From Chlamydiales bacterium (GTDB lineage Bacteria; Chlamydiota; Chlamydiia; Chlamydiales; Simkaniaceae): 64,000 bases of DNA. Shown here one piece after another: positions 9,252-18,741 of this stretch (the stretch's first letter is position 1; every line of letters begins with the position of its first letter). The notes beneath the pieces are model-generated. The model had not been told where the DNA came from. It saw only the letters and a list, made by a program, of their open reading frames with translations, and made no database searches. The DNA is taken from positions 62,001 through 126,000 of the forward strand of contig JACKPO010000001.1 of the NCBI GenBank assembly GCA_024233515.1. Reading direction: 5' to 3'. A program made the position numbers and the translations under genes.

Positions 9252-10412
9252 ATGGATAGATACCAACCTTACAAACATGCCTTAGAGAAAAAGCGGGAAC
9301 AGAAAGAGTTTCGGCAGCTTCGGTGTGTGGCAGGACTCGAAGAGCAGGGGCTCCGCAGCCGCGTCAATTTTGCTTCGAGTGACTTTTTGGGGCTAGCGAG
9401 TCATCCCTATGTGAAGAAAAACACGATCAAGTCTGTCTTGGAGTGGGGAGCTGGAACCAGTTCTTCGCGTCTGGATAAAGAACATTTGGAGTGTCATCGA
9501 GAGGTAGAACAAAGACTTGCTGCCTTGGTAGGACGAGAGAGTGCCCTTCTTTTTCCCTCTTCCTCTCCTGTTCATGAGCATCTTCTGAAAACGCTCATTC
9601 ATTCCCGCTGCCTCATCTTTATCGATCGGTATGCAAACCAGCACCTGACTCAAGCTGCTACTAAGACGGGAGCTCAAGTCTTTCGGTATGAGCATGGAAA
9701 TTTTGACCAGCTCTCTTCTCTTTTGGAAAAAACGGGGAAAAACATCTCCAAATGGATCATCACTGAATCTCTATTTGGGATGAATGGAGAAGCGATTTCC
9801 CTGAAAACTCTGGGCGAACTTGCAGAAATGCACGGGGCTTTAACCTATGTGGACGACTCCAATACAATTGGTGTTTTAGGAAAGCATGGGATGGGACTTG
9901 CTTCTCACAGAAGAGGAATCGATGTCATGTATGGAAGCTTTGGGAAAGAATCGGGGTGTATCGCCTCTTTCATAGCATGCAGTCAGCTGTTTCGGGATTA
10001 CCTTCTCACCTTTAACCCAGAGCTTATCGAAACAACCACCCTCCCTCCTGCTGCCTTAGGGGCAATCAGCGCTTGTCTCGATTTGATTCCTGATATGGAA
10101 ATCGAACGGAAAAAAATTGAAGAAGCAGCAGCTCGCTTAAGACACCTGTTAATCGAACACCACTGGGATATTGGGAAAACCACCTCCCATTTGATTCCCA
10201 TTCTTTGCCGTCACGAAGAAGAATGTGACCGCCTCTCTAAAGCGCTTCTTGAGCAGTCGATTCTTGTGACGACCTTAAAGCCTCCCCTTGTTCCTCAAGG
10301 AGGATCTCGCCTTCGACTCACTGTCACAGCGCTCCAGAAAGAAACTGATCTTTCTTATCTCCTTAAAACCTTGGAATCGTTAAAAGAAGAACCCTCTCTT
10401 TCTACCGTTTGA
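9252..10412 (+). CDS. PLP-dependent alpha-oxoamine synthase family protein (BioF/KBL-like)
   Basis: 386 residues, normal length for this family, which condenses an amino acid with an acyl-CoA (8-amino-7-oxononanoate synthase, glycine C-acetyltransferase, ALA synthase). Visible: NFASSDFLGLASHP near 39-52, GAGTSSSRL near 67-74, and a candidate PLP lysine K232 in YGSFGKESG. Oddly, the usual D-E-A-H motif reads DDSNT (201-205), losing the histidine, and the serine-rich PLP-contact stretch (FPSSSPVHEH) is atypical, so substrate and even activity are uncertain. No biotin genes are adjacent; heme genes follow. No clear ribosome-binding site. Confidence 0.75.
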   Translation: MDRYQPYKHALEKKREQKEFRQLRCVAGLEEQGLRSRVNFASSDFLGLASHPYVKKNTIKSVLEWGAGTSSSRLDKEHLECHREVEQRLAALVGRESALLFPSSSPVHEHLLKTLIHSRCLIFIDRYANQHLTQAATKTGAQVFRYEHGNFDQLSSLLEKTGKNISKWIITESLFGMNGEAISLKTLGELAEMHGALTYVDDSNTIGVLGKHGMGLASHRRGIDVMYGSFGKESGCIASFIACSQLFRDYLLTFNPELIETTTLPPAALGAISACLDLIPDMEIERKKIEEAAARLRHLLIEHHWDIGKTTSHLIPILCRHEEECDRLSKALLEQSILVTTLKPPLVPQGGSRLRLTVTALQKETDLSYLLKTLESLKEEPSLSTV

Positions 10413-10454
10413 TCTTCTTGAAAGAATCTAGATTTTCAGTTACACACAAAACAT

Positions 10455-10949
10455 ATGTATACGCGTAAGCAGAAAACTGAAGTTGTTATCCTCTTCCTCT
10501 TGGCGGTGATTGCGATTGAGCTTTTCACTGTTTTCCTCACTCAAAAAGGGATCCACGAAATCTATAACAGTCAAAAGGCAGTTCTCCCTTGGGCGATGCC
10601 CTTGCGGTATCTGATCCCTGTATGGACAGGGCTTTATATTTTAATTGGGATTTCTGGCGCGATTCTCTGGACAAAACCTCCCTCACATATCCGAAGTTTT
10701 GCGATGTGGGCGTGGGTGACGCAGCTTGTCATCAACGTCTTATGGCCCATGTGCTTTTTCTATGTTCCTATTGAGGTCCTTACCCCTATTCTGATCACGA
10801 TTCTTTTTATGACGGTGATGGTCTTGATGTTTTACAGCTATATGGTCTCTGCTGTCGCTGCCATCCTCCTTTTTCCTTATCTACTCATGATCATCTATAA
10901 GATGATTTTTCATTGGATTTTCTATATTTTGAACATCAAATTGCTTTGA
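10455..10949 (+). CDS. tspO: TspO/MBR family (translocator protein, tryptophan-rich sensory protein)
   Basis: 164 residues, five hydrophobic helices. TspO proteins bind porphyrins and other hydrophobic ligands in membranes. Family-like signatures: PVWTGLYILIGISGAILW, then a helix with W and Q followed by LVINVLWPMCFF (compare QLxLNxxWSxxFF), and a C-terminal ILLFPYLLMIIYKM. Several conserved tryptophans are present. It lies directly before hemY on the opposite strand, overlapping its 3' end by 28 bases, a position that fits a role in porphyrin handling (inference). Start chosen at ATG 10455; no strong ribosome-binding site. Confidence 0.8.
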   Translation: MYTRKQKTEVVILFLLAVIAIELFTVFLTQKGIHEIYNSQKAVLPWAMPLRYLIPVWTGLYILIGISGAILWTKPPSHIRSFAMWAWVTQLVINVLWPMCFFYVPIEVLTPILITILFMTVMVLMFYSYMVSAVAAILLFPYLLMIIYKMIFHWIFYILNIKLL

Positions 10950-12124
10950 GCAATGCAGTGGTTGACAGAAACGCCGCGCAGGAAATTCCCCATACATCGT
11001 ACATGGGGATAATGTTTTTTCAGATGCGCCTCAAACCGATCGACACGTTCTAAATGCCCGACACCATACTGCGGAATCCCTTGTTTCCACACTTTCTCTT
11101 CGATGTTGGCAGGATGTTTTGTGATCCCTAGATGCCTTCTGAGTCCTTCTAAGGCGGTCTCAACATTCCCCTCTCGGAGCATGACCGTAAGCCGGGTCTC
11201 ATCCCCTTGGTTTTGCTCGGGAAAAATTGAGGAATCAAAGACCACACCCATCACCTTTTCTTTTTCGGAGCTAGGGATGAGATATCCAAATCCTTTCCTT
11301 TTTAAAACAGCCTGGGAGTAGGCCACATTGACGACATGAATTGTTTTTTCTTCCACACGATCGAAAAATGTTTGCACTTCCTGATCATTTGGAAAAAGGG
11401 AGGCTACTTTTCTGGATGGAAGGGCTAAGACCACCTGCTCATGATCAAGAGAAGAAAGGGGGGTATTGAGATGAATCTCTCCCCGTCCTGCCTCGACTAA
11501 CCGATCGACAAGGACCTGGAGTCCTCCCTTCAGAGTTACAAGTCCTTTCCCCTTTTTTTCTCTGTTTCGTTTCATCAGGGCGCGGGTGATCGAACCACTC
11601 TTTTCTTCCATCGCTTTGAGCTCAGGAAAACAGGCCCTGATCGAAAGATGGTGAATATCCCCTGCAAAAATCCCCTGGGTTAAAGGATCGAAAAGGGTTT
11701 CCGCGATCCCCCTGCCAAACCGGCGGGTCACAAAGGTAGCAATCGATTCGTCATCTCCCCATGAGTAGGGCTGCTTCCACTCTCTAAGAAGAGCAGGAAG
11801 AAAAGGGAGCAAAAAGGGAAGGCCAAGACGGTGAAGCTTCCCATTTTTATACAGGTAGCGGCGACGAGCACTTCTATCGGAATAGAGAAGCTCATCTTCC
11901 AACCCAAGTTCTTTCACGAGAGAAAGAAGCTCGTCTGCGCGGGACACTTTAAAGGTCCGCGGTCCGCGCTCAAAAAAATAGGGAGCGGTTGAGGTTTCAA
12001 TACAACCTCCAAGGCGACCACTTTCTTCATAGAGAACAATCTCCGCCTCAGGATACCGCTTCGATAAGAAATAACGAGCTGAAAGCCCAGAGATCCCTCC
12101 ACCAGCAATGACGATCTTTTTCAT
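10922..12124 (-). CDS. hemY: Protoporphyrinogen oxidase, FAD-dependent HemY type (hemG of Chlamydia)
   Basis: 400 residues from ATG 12124. It oxidises protoporphyrinogen IX to protoporphyrin IX at the membrane. The start is fixed by the Rossmann FAD motif at the N-terminus (KKIVIAGGGISGLSARYFL) followed by ESGRLGGCIET; an upstream in-frame ATG at 12205 would overlap hemF and add unrelated residues. The C-terminus (GNFLRGVSVNHCIAQS) matches the usual G-x-x-x-GVGxxDC-type end. Slightly shorter than typical (about 430-460). Orthologue of Chlamydia hemG (CT745), next to coproporphyrinogen oxidase and hemE as expected. Confidence 0.92.
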   Translation of the reverse strand: MKKIVIAGGGISGLSARYFLSKRYPEAEIVLYEESGRLGGCIETSTAPYFFERGPRTFKVSRADELLSLVKELGLEDELLYSDRSARRRYLYKNGKLHRLGLPFLLPFLPALLREWKQPYSWGDDESIATFVTRRFGRGIAETLFDPLTQGIFAGDIHHLSIRACFPELKAMEEKSGSITRALMKRNREKKGKGLVTLKGGLQVLVDRLVEAGRGEIHLNTPLSSLDHEQVVLALPSRKVASLFPNDQEVQTFFDRVEEKTIHVVNVAYSQAVLKRKGFGYLIPSSEKEKVMGVVFDSSIFPEQNQGDETRLTVMLREGNVETALEGLRRHLGITKHPANIEEKVWKQGIPQYGVGHLERVDRFEAHLKKHYPHVRCMGNFLRGVSVNHCIAQSNLMFKI

Positions 12125-12175
12125 GGAATTTTTCCAATTTTTTCTATAAAGTGTAATTTTTGCACGGAGACCTTT

Positions 12176-12970
12176 ATGTTGCAAGCCGAGACAGATAAAC
12201 AGCAAGCGATTGTTACCTTCTTAAAAACTCTGCGAAATGAAATCATTGCAGGGTTTGAAACGCTCGAGCCGGAAAAGCGGTTTAAACGGAAAGAGTGGAA
12301 CCATCACGGTGGGGGTGGAGGCGAGATCTCTGTTCTTCGCGGAGAGGTGTTTGAAAAGGCAGCCGTAAACTGGTCTGGCGTCAGAGGAAAGCAGCTCCCT
12401 TTTAAAGAGGATGACGAGCCCTTTTTTGCGACGGGGGTCAGCTTAATTACCCATATGATGAACCCGTTTATGCCAACGGTTCACATGAACGTCCGCTATA
12501 TTGAAACAGCCCATACCTCATGGTTTGGGGGAGGATATGACTTAACCCCAATGGGATTTGAGAATGAAGAGGATACTCACCATTTCCACAAGATAGCACG
12601 AGAGGCTTTAGGCGACTCACTGTATGAGCAGTTTTCGAAGGAAGCCGCAGAGTACTTTTATATTAAGCATTGGAAAAAAGAGCGGGGGGTCGGAGGGATC
12701 TTTTTCGATCACTATAACAGTGGTGATTTTGAGAAAGACCTTGCGCTATGGAAAAATGTTGGGTCAACCTTTTTGGATGCGATCCTTCCGATTTACGAGC
12801 GCCATGTCAAGCGGCCTTACACGATAGAAGATAAAGCAAAGCAAAATGCCCTTCGCGCTCACTATGTCGAATTTAACTTACTCTACGATCGGGGGACAAA
12901 GTTTGGGTTTCTCTCAGGAGGAAATCCTGAAGCGATTCTTTGCTCAATGCCCCCAACGGCCACCTGGTGA
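12176..12970 (+). CDS. hemF: Oxygen-dependent coproporphyrinogen III oxidase, C-terminally truncated
   Basis: 264 residues; HemF is usually about 300. It decarboxylates coproporphyrinogen III to protoporphyrinogen IX using O2. Clear family blocks: HHGGGGGEISVLRG, PTVHMNVRYIET, WFGGGYDLTP, GVGGIFFDHYN, and FNLLYDRGTKFGFLSGG. It ends immediately after the conserved MPPxxxW (MPPTATW), missing the last ~30-35 residues, exactly where it meets the 3' end of convergent hemE (27-base overlap). Whether the enzyme still works is unclear. GGAG seven bases before the ATG. Chlamydia has an oxygen-independent HemN-type gene at this locus, so HemF here may be a replacement. Confidence 0.93.
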   Translation: MLQAETDKQQAIVTFLKTLRNEIIAGFETLEPEKRFKRKEWNHHGGGGGEISVLRGEVFEKAAVNWSGVRGKQLPFKEDDEPFFATGVSLITHMMNPFMPTVHMNVRYIETAHTSWFGGGYDLTPMGFENEEDTHHFHKIAREALGDSLYEQFSKEAAEYFYIKHWKKERGVGGIFFDHYNSGDFEKDLALWKNVGSTFLDAILPIYERHVKRPYTIEDKAKQNALRAHYVEFNLLYDRGTKFGFLSGGNPEAILCSMPPTATW

Positions 12971-13975
12971 ATAGCTCTTAATCGTCTCAACGAAGGCGCG
13001 GACATGGTCGACAGGAATATCGGGCAGAACGCCGTGACCAAGGTTCGCAATGAATCCTGGATCTCCACGCATTGAATCGAGAAGCTTGAGGGTTTCTTTT
13101 TCGATCACCGCGGGGGGCGCATAAAGAAGTTCGGGATCAAGATTCCCTTGTACCGCAATTGTTTCAGGAACGCGGCGGCGGATCTCATGTAAGGGATAGG
13201 TCCAATCAAAGCTGATCGCATGGGGTTTCACCGACACAAACTCTTCAACAAAATGAGAAGAAGCGCGCGAAAAGAGGATCACGGGGAAAGGTTCGATCGC
13301 TTTGACAATTTGTTTTAAGTAAGGAAGGGCAAAACGGACAAACTCTGAGCGCGAAAGGAGGTTAGCCCAAGAATCAAAGACCTGGATTGCATCGACCCCC
13401 TCTTTGATTTGCATTCGAAGATAGGCAATACTCTGATCGGTAATCGTCTGGAGGAGATCGTGGGCACTTTCAGGATCGGAGTAGAGCCACTTTTTCACCT
13501 TTTTCCCTGTCATGTAGGTCATGACGGTGAAGGGTCCCCCACAAAATCCAATGAGGGGAACATCGAGCTCTTTTTTTAGAAGGGAAATCCCCTCTTGCAC
13601 AAACCAAAGGCTCTCTTCAATTGGACGAGGACACACCTGGAGAAGATCGTCAGAGGACTCAATCGTAGGAGTGACCACCGGCCCCCCTTTTCCAGGGAAG
13701 GAAACATCGAGCCCTAGGCTCATAGGAACATGAAGGATGTCGGCAAATAGAATGGCAGCATCTACCCCCAGAATGTCAAGAGGTTGTTTGGTAATCTCAA
13801 AGATCAGCTCTGGACTTCGAAACATCTCTTCGAGGGAATAGTTTTTTCGGATCGCTTGGTATTCGGGGAGATAGCGCCCAGCTTGCCGCATGATCCAAAC
13901 AGGAGGGCGCCCTTCGTTTTGGCAAGAGAGGGCGCTCAAAAATTTAGGAGGAGAGGAGACGGTTAAGGATGGCAT
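12944..13975 (-). CDS. hemE: Uroporphyrinogen decarboxylase
   Basis: 343 residues. It decarboxylates uroporphyrinogen III to coproporphyrinogen III in the cytosol. Signatures: PVWIMRQAGRYLPEYQ near 27-42, GFCGGPFTVMTYM, QVFDSWANLLS, HAISFDW, VQGNLDPELLYAP, and GHGVLPDIPVDHV. The first in-frame ATG is 13975 (a TTG precedes it). The start overlaps the end of tkt by about 32 bases. The C-terminal tail (SPGGRWGH) reads antisense through the end of hemF and looks extended by that junction. Confidence 0.96.
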   Translation of the reverse strand: MPSLTVSSPPKFLSALSCQNEGRPPVWIMRQAGRYLPEYQAIRKNYSLEEMFRSPELIFEITKQPLDILGVDAAILFADILHVPMSLGLDVSFPGKGGPVVTPTIESSDDLLQVCPRPIEESLWFVQEGISLLKKELDVPLIGFCGGPFTVMTYMTGKKVKKWLYSDPESAHDLLQTITDQSIAYLRMQIKEGVDAIQVFDSWANLLSRSEFVRFALPYLKQIVKAIEPFPVILFSRASSHFVEEFVSVKPHAISFDWTYPLHEIRRRVPETIAVQGNLDPELLYAPPAVIEKETLKLLDSMRGDPGFIANLGHGVLPDIPVDHVRAFVETIKSYSPGGRWGH

Positions 13976-15935
13976 CAACGGTAAATCCTAGTTCGTTTGC
14001 AATATCACTCATGGGAGCAGAGAGACCAAATTCATCAATGGCAATGGCAATCCCTTTCTCACCAATGAAGCGGTGCCATCCAAAGCTAACTCCAGCTTCA
14101 ATCGAGACTCGCTTTCCGAGATCTCCACACACGACACTCCGCTTGTACTCCTCATCCTGAAGATCAAAGAGCTCCCAACAAGGAAGCGAAACCACGCGAA
14201 CATCTTTTCCTTGTTTTTCAAGGGCCGTTGCCACATCAAGAGCAAGGGCAACTTCTGAGCCGGTCGCAAAGAGGGTGTAATCCGGTTTTGTTTTTTCTTT
14301 TTTGATGATGTATCCCCCTCTTCCAACTCCTTCCACAAACGGTTTTTCTGTCTCTTTTAACACGGGAAGATTTTGCCGCGAAAGGACAATGACTGTCGGG
14401 TAAGGATAGTTGAGGGCGGAAAGCCAAGCTCCTTTGACTTCATGAGCATCGGCAGGACGCATCACATGGAGGTTCGGAACAGCACGTAGAGAAGCTAAGT
14501 GTTCGACAGGTTGGTGAGTCGGTCCGTCTTCACCAAGGAAAACGGAGTCATGGGTCAGCTGAAAGATGACGTGGTACTTTGAGAGGCATGCTAAGCGGAG
14601 ACCATTTCTTAAATAGTCAGAAAAGGTAAAAAACGTTCCGACGTAAGGGACAAACATATGGGTTTGGAATAGACCAGAGGCCATCGTTGTCATTCCAAAT
14701 TCACGGATTCCATATTTAATATTCCGTCCTCTAAAATCGTTTTGAGCGATGAGAGGATAGTCTTTCATCATCGTGCAGTCAGACCCAGAAAGATCGGCTG
14801 AGCCACCATAGAGAAAGGGAAGCTCCTTCCCTAAAACTTGGAGGATCGCTTGGGAAGCTTTACGCCCAGAAATGGGCTCACCAAACTCTATTTTATTCAG
14901 TGTCTCTTCAAGGTTTGTTGGGATGATCCGCTCGTGCATCGCTTGAAATTCTTTTGCAAGATCGGGATGAGCTTGATGCCAGGCATCAAAGGCCTTGTTC
15001 CACTCGTGTTCCATCTCTGCTTGCTTCGGAAGTTTTTCTTTAAAGTAGGTCTTCACAGCCTGAGGAATATAAAATTCTTCTTCTGGGAGTCCTAGAGCTT
15101 TTTTTGTCTCTTCGACCTCTTCAGGACCTAGAGGAGAGCCATGCGCACTTGAGGTTCCTTGTTTATGGGGTGATCCTTTTCCAATGATCGTTCTGCAATC
15201 GATAAAGACAGGACGAGTTTGCTTCTCTTGAATTTTTTTGAAGGTTTCATCAACCGAGTCAAGATCGTTCCCATCCATTTCGTAAACTTCAAATCCATAC
15301 GCACGATAACGAGCAGGAACATCCTCAGAAGAGGATTGATCAAGAGGACCATCGAGTGTAATTTTGTTAGCATCGTGGATCAAAACAAGGTTATCCAAAC
15401 AAAGATGACCCGCAAATGAGCTTGCTTCATTCGATACTCCTTCCATTAAACACCCATCACCTGCTAAGCAATAGACTTTAGGACTGAGAATCTCGTGCCC
15501 TTCTTGGTTAAATTTCTTTTCTAAAATTTTTAGCCCAAGGGCTTGTCCCACTGCATTCCCCACTCCTTGCCCAAGAGGGCCTGTTGTCGATTCGACTCCA
15601 GGCGTTTCGCCATATTCAGGGTGGCCAGGGGTTTTTGAATGGAGCTGCCGGAAGTTTTTGATGTCATCGAGTGAAAGATCAAATCCTGCCAAATGGAGGC
15701 AAGAGTAGAGCCACATCGATCCATGTCCTGCAGAGAGGATCATCCGATCCCGATTCATCCACTGGGGGTTTTTCGGATTGTGGCGGAGAAGATGTCCATA
15801 GAGATAGGCGCCCAGTTCTGCACACCCCATGGGAAGACCCGGATGCCCAGAGTTTGCTTTTTGCACCGCTTCAAAGGAGAGTTGTCGGATGGTATTTGCG
15901 GTTTTCTCTAATATTTTCTTGAGATCTACGTCCAT
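13944..15935 (-). CDS. tkt: Transketolase
   Basis: 663 residues, full length. This TPP- and Mg-dependent enzyme exchanges two-carbon units in the pentose phosphate pathway. Visible: NSGHPGLPMGCAEL, GPLGQGVGNAVG, the TPP-binding LAGDGCLMEGVSNEASSFAG and LIHDANKITLDG, REFGMTTMASGL, HDSVFLGEDGPTHQPVEHL, and RPADAHEV. The ATG at 15935 has AGGTTT upstream. Divergent from alaS across 93 bases that should hold both promoters. Chlamydia has tktB in the same neighbourhood, beside alaS. Confidence 0.97.
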   Translation of the reverse strand: MDVDLKKILEKTANTIRQLSFEAVQKANSGHPGLPMGCAELGAYLYGHLLRHNPKNPQWMNRDRMILSAGHGSMWLYSCLHLAGFDLSLDDIKNFRQLHSKTPGHPEYGETPGVESTTGPLGQGVGNAVGQALGLKILEKKFNQEGHEILSPKVYCLAGDGCLMEGVSNEASSFAGHLCLDNLVLIHDANKITLDGPLDQSSSEDVPARYRAYGFEVYEMDGNDLDSVDETFKKIQEKQTRPVFIDCRTIIGKGSPHKQGTSSAHGSPLGPEEVEETKKALGLPEEEFYIPQAVKTYFKEKLPKQAEMEHEWNKAFDAWHQAHPDLAKEFQAMHERIIPTNLEETLNKIEFGEPISGRKASQAILQVLGKELPFLYGGSADLSGSDCTMMKDYPLIAQNDFRGRNIKYGIREFGMTTMASGLFQTHMFVPYVGTFFTFSDYLRNGLRLACLSKYHVIFQLTHDSVFLGEDGPTHQPVEHLASLRAVPNLHVMRPADAHEVKGAWLSALNYPYPTVIVLSRQNLPVLKETEKPFVEGVGRGGYIIKKEKTKPDYTLFATGSEVALALDVATALEKQGKDVRVVSLPCWELFDLQDEEYKRSVVCGDLGKRVSIEAGVSFGWHRFIGEKGIAIAIDEFGLSAPMSDIANELGFTVDAILNRLLSS

Positions 15936-16028
15936 AAACCTATCTTTCCTTGCATTTAGCTATCAAATCCCTTATTTTTATCTCTTAAGATTAAGATATC
16001 AAGGATAAAGTTCAACCTGGGTCGGTTC

Positions 16029-18659
16029 ATGCTCTCACAAGAAATTAGAAAAAAGTTTCTCAACTATTTCAAAGAACAAAACCACGCGATTGTCCCCTCT
16101 TCTCCGACAGTCCCACATGACGACCCAACGCTTCTCTTTATTAACGCGGGGATGAATCAATTCAAGGATGTCTTTTTAGGAAAAAGTGAGCGCGATTACA
16201 ACCGTGCAACAACCTCTCAGAAATGTATTCGCGTGGGGGGAAAACATAATGACCTCGATAATGTGGGACATACTTCTCGCCATATGACTTTTTTCGAAAT
16301 GCTCGGAAACTTTTCCTTTGGCGATTATTTTAAGAAAGAGGCGATCGCTTTTGCATGGCAAGTGACAACAGAAATTTTCCAGTACGATCCAGACCGCGTT
16401 TGGGTTTCGGTTTTCGAAACGGATGACGAGGCGTTTGAGCTTTGGAAACCTTTTATCCCTGAAAAGCGAATTATCCGCCTCGGCGAGGATGAAAATTTCT
16501 GGTCAATGGGAGATACCGGTCCGTGCGGTCCCTGCTCAGAACTTCTCTATGATCGAGGGGAAAAGTTTGGAACTGCAAAAAGCCCCCTTGAGGACAAGAC
16601 AGGAGAAAGATATCCTGAGTTTTGGAATCTCGTCTTTATGGAATTTAACCGCGACAGCAGCGGAAAGATGACTCCCCTTCCCAAACAATGTGTTGATACG
16701 GGCGCAGGGCTTGAACGAGTGGTTTCCTTCAAAACGGAAGCGGAGAATGTTTTCCAAACCGATATTCTTCGAACAATCATTGCCCGTGTGGAAGAACTTT
16801 CAGGAAAAAAGTATGACTCATCCGATCGCCATCTAGCGCCAGCCTTCCATGTGATTGCTGACCATATCCGCGCTTTAAGCTTTGCGATTGCAGATGGTGC
16901 CCAACCGAGCAATGTGGACCGGGGATACGTTCTTCGAAAGATTCTTAGACGGGCTGTCCGTTATGGTCGCCTCCTTGGTTTTGATAAGCCTTTTTTAGCA
17001 GAAGTTTTCCCCAGTCTCGTTGCTACCATGGGGAGTGATTTCCACGAACTGAAACAGGCAGAAAATCAAATCGGTGAAATTTTAACGATCGAAGAGGAAG
17101 GGTTTTTCCGTACGCTGAAACGTGGTGGAAATATCCTCAGTACAATCGTCGAAAAAGCAGAAAAAAATCCCCGCAAAGAAATCAGTGGCGAAGATGCCTT
17201 TAAGCTCAAAGATACCTATGGCTTTCCCATTGAAGAAATCCTTCTCATTGCTAAAGATAGTGAACTCTCAGTCAACCTCGATGCCTATACTCTTTTAGAA
17301 GAACAAGCGCGTGAACGGTCACGAAGCGCAAAAACTAGCCATAAACAAATGGCAGAAACAACGATCTTTGAAGAGTTTGTGAAACATCATGGCCACTCGA
17401 CTTTCGTGGGTTACGAAGAAACCGAACAAGAAGGATCGATCAAAGGACTCATTGTCAATGGAAAATCTGTCGATACAATGCGTGAGGGAGAAGAGGGACT
17501 TGTGATTCTAGACGTCACTCCTTTCTACGCAGAAAAGGGAGGACAGGTTGGCGATATTGGAACGCTTACCCATGAGACGGCCCTGTTTGATGTGGAAGAT
17601 TGCCAAAATCCTTATTCTGGTGTGATCGCTCACCATGGAGTGCTAAAAAAAGGGACTCTGATCGTCGGAGAACCGGTCGTTGCTAAGATTGATACAAAGC
17701 GACGGGCAGAAATTGCAAAACATCATACCGCTACCCATCTTCTCCATTGGGCTCTGCAAAAAGTCATCGGTGGGCATGTGAAACAGGCAGGCTCTCTTGT
17801 GGAAGCAGAAAGGCTCCGCTTTGATTTCAACCACCACAAAGCGCTCTCGCAAAAAGAAATACGAGAAATTGAGCGCCTCGTCAATGAAAAGGTATGGGAA
17901 AACAAGCCTCTTAAAACCTACGAGCTAAAACTGGAAGAGGTTCAAAATCACCCTGAAATCAAACAACACTTCGGGGACAAATATGGGAAAGTCGTTCGCG
18001 TCGTTGATATCAATGGATACTCGAAAGAGCTTTGTGGAGGAACTCACGTAAGCAATGTGGGGGAAATTGGGTACTTCCGCGTGGCAAAAGAGGGTTCTGT
18101 TGCAAAAGGGGTCCGCCGAATTGAAGCAGTAACAGGAATAGAGGCGGAAAAGCTTCGGTATGCCGTTGAGGACCAACTTTCTAATATCGCGCTGACCTTA
18201 AAGGCAAACCTTCCAAAGATCGAAGATGCTCTTCAAAACCTGATCAAAGAAAATACCCGTCTCAAAGAACAATCGCTTTTTGCGCGAAAGAAATATCTCA
18301 ATGACCTGGCTGCAACGCTCATGTCAAACGTTAAAAAGGTGGGTGAGATCCCCATGCTTTCAGCGGTGGTTGACATTGAGCGGAATGAACTCAATGATCT
18401 GGGTTCTGATCTTATGGAACGCATGAAAACAGGTGTCCTTTTACTCTGTGTTATTGAAGGAGAAAACTGCCAGCTGTTCCTCAAAGTCTCCCCTGATCTT
18501 GTTGCAAAAGGAATTCACGCAAATACGCTCATTCAGTCGATTGCAGAGCTCATCGAAGGGCGTGGAGGCGGAAAAAAAGAGATGGCACAAGCGGGTGGAA
18601 AAAACCCCAAAGCAGTCATTATCGCCTTCGACAAAATCCAGGAAATGCTGCGGAAATAG
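16029..18659 (+). CDS. alaS: Alanyl-tRNA synthetase
   Basis: 876 residues, full length, charges tRNA-Ala. Class II core at the N-terminus (FINAGMNQFKDVFLG, TTSQKCIRVGGKHNDLDNVG, FEMLGNFSFGDYFK), editing domain with the zinc motif HHTATHLLHW near 563-572 and CGGTHVSN near 667-674, and a C-terminal C-Ala domain with a glycine-rich GRGGGKKEMAQAGG. No gaps or frameshift. Neighbours tkt and mfd match the Chlamydia gene set, with the kinase insert between alaS and mfd. Confidence 0.98.
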   Translation: MLSQEIRKKFLNYFKEQNHAIVPSSPTVPHDDPTLLFINAGMNQFKDVFLGKSERDYNRATTSQKCIRVGGKHNDLDNVGHTSRHMTFFEMLGNFSFGDYFKKEAIAFAWQVTTEIFQYDPDRVWVSVFETDDEAFELWKPFIPEKRIIRLGEDENFWSMGDTGPCGPCSELLYDRGEKFGTAKSPLEDKTGERYPEFWNLVFMEFNRDSSGKMTPLPKQCVDTGAGLERVVSFKTEAENVFQTDILRTIIARVEELSGKKYDSSDRHLAPAFHVIADHIRALSFAIADGAQPSNVDRGYVLRKILRRAVRYGRLLGFDKPFLAEVFPSLVATMGSDFHELKQAENQIGEILTIEEEGFFRTLKRGGNILSTIVEKAEKNPRKEISGEDAFKLKDTYGFPIEEILLIAKDSELSVNLDAYTLLEEQARERSRSAKTSHKQMAETTIFEEFVKHHGHSTFVGYEETEQEGSIKGLIVNGKSVDTMREGEEGLVILDVTPFYAEKGGQVGDIGTLTHETALFDVEDCQNPYSGVIAHHGVLKKGTLIVGEPVVAKIDTKRRAEIAKHHTATHLLHWALQKVIGGHVKQAGSLVEAERLRFDFNHHKALSQKEIREIERLVNEKVWENKPLKTYELKLEEVQNHPEIKQHFGDKYGKVVRVVDINGYSKELCGGTHVSNVGEIGYFRVAKEGSVAKGVRRIEAVTGIEAEKLRYAVEDQLSNIALTLKANLPKIEDALQNLIKENTRLKEQSLFARKKYLNDLAATLMSNVKKVGEIPMLSAVVDIERNELNDLGSDLMERMKTGVLLLCVIEGENCQLFLKVSPDLVAKGIHANTLIQSIAELIEGRGGGKKEMAQAGGKNPKAVIIAFDKIQEMLRK

Positions 18660-18741
18660 GGTGTGCCGTTAATTTTTTTTCGTGACATAAATATTTTAGT
18701 ATACCATACTGGCTTCCCTTTAAACAACTTAAGGAAGTTAA

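Noticed and set aside
18655..18690. T-run after alaS as an intrinsic terminator
   Set aside because: Eight T are present but no convincing GC-rich hairpin precedes them.
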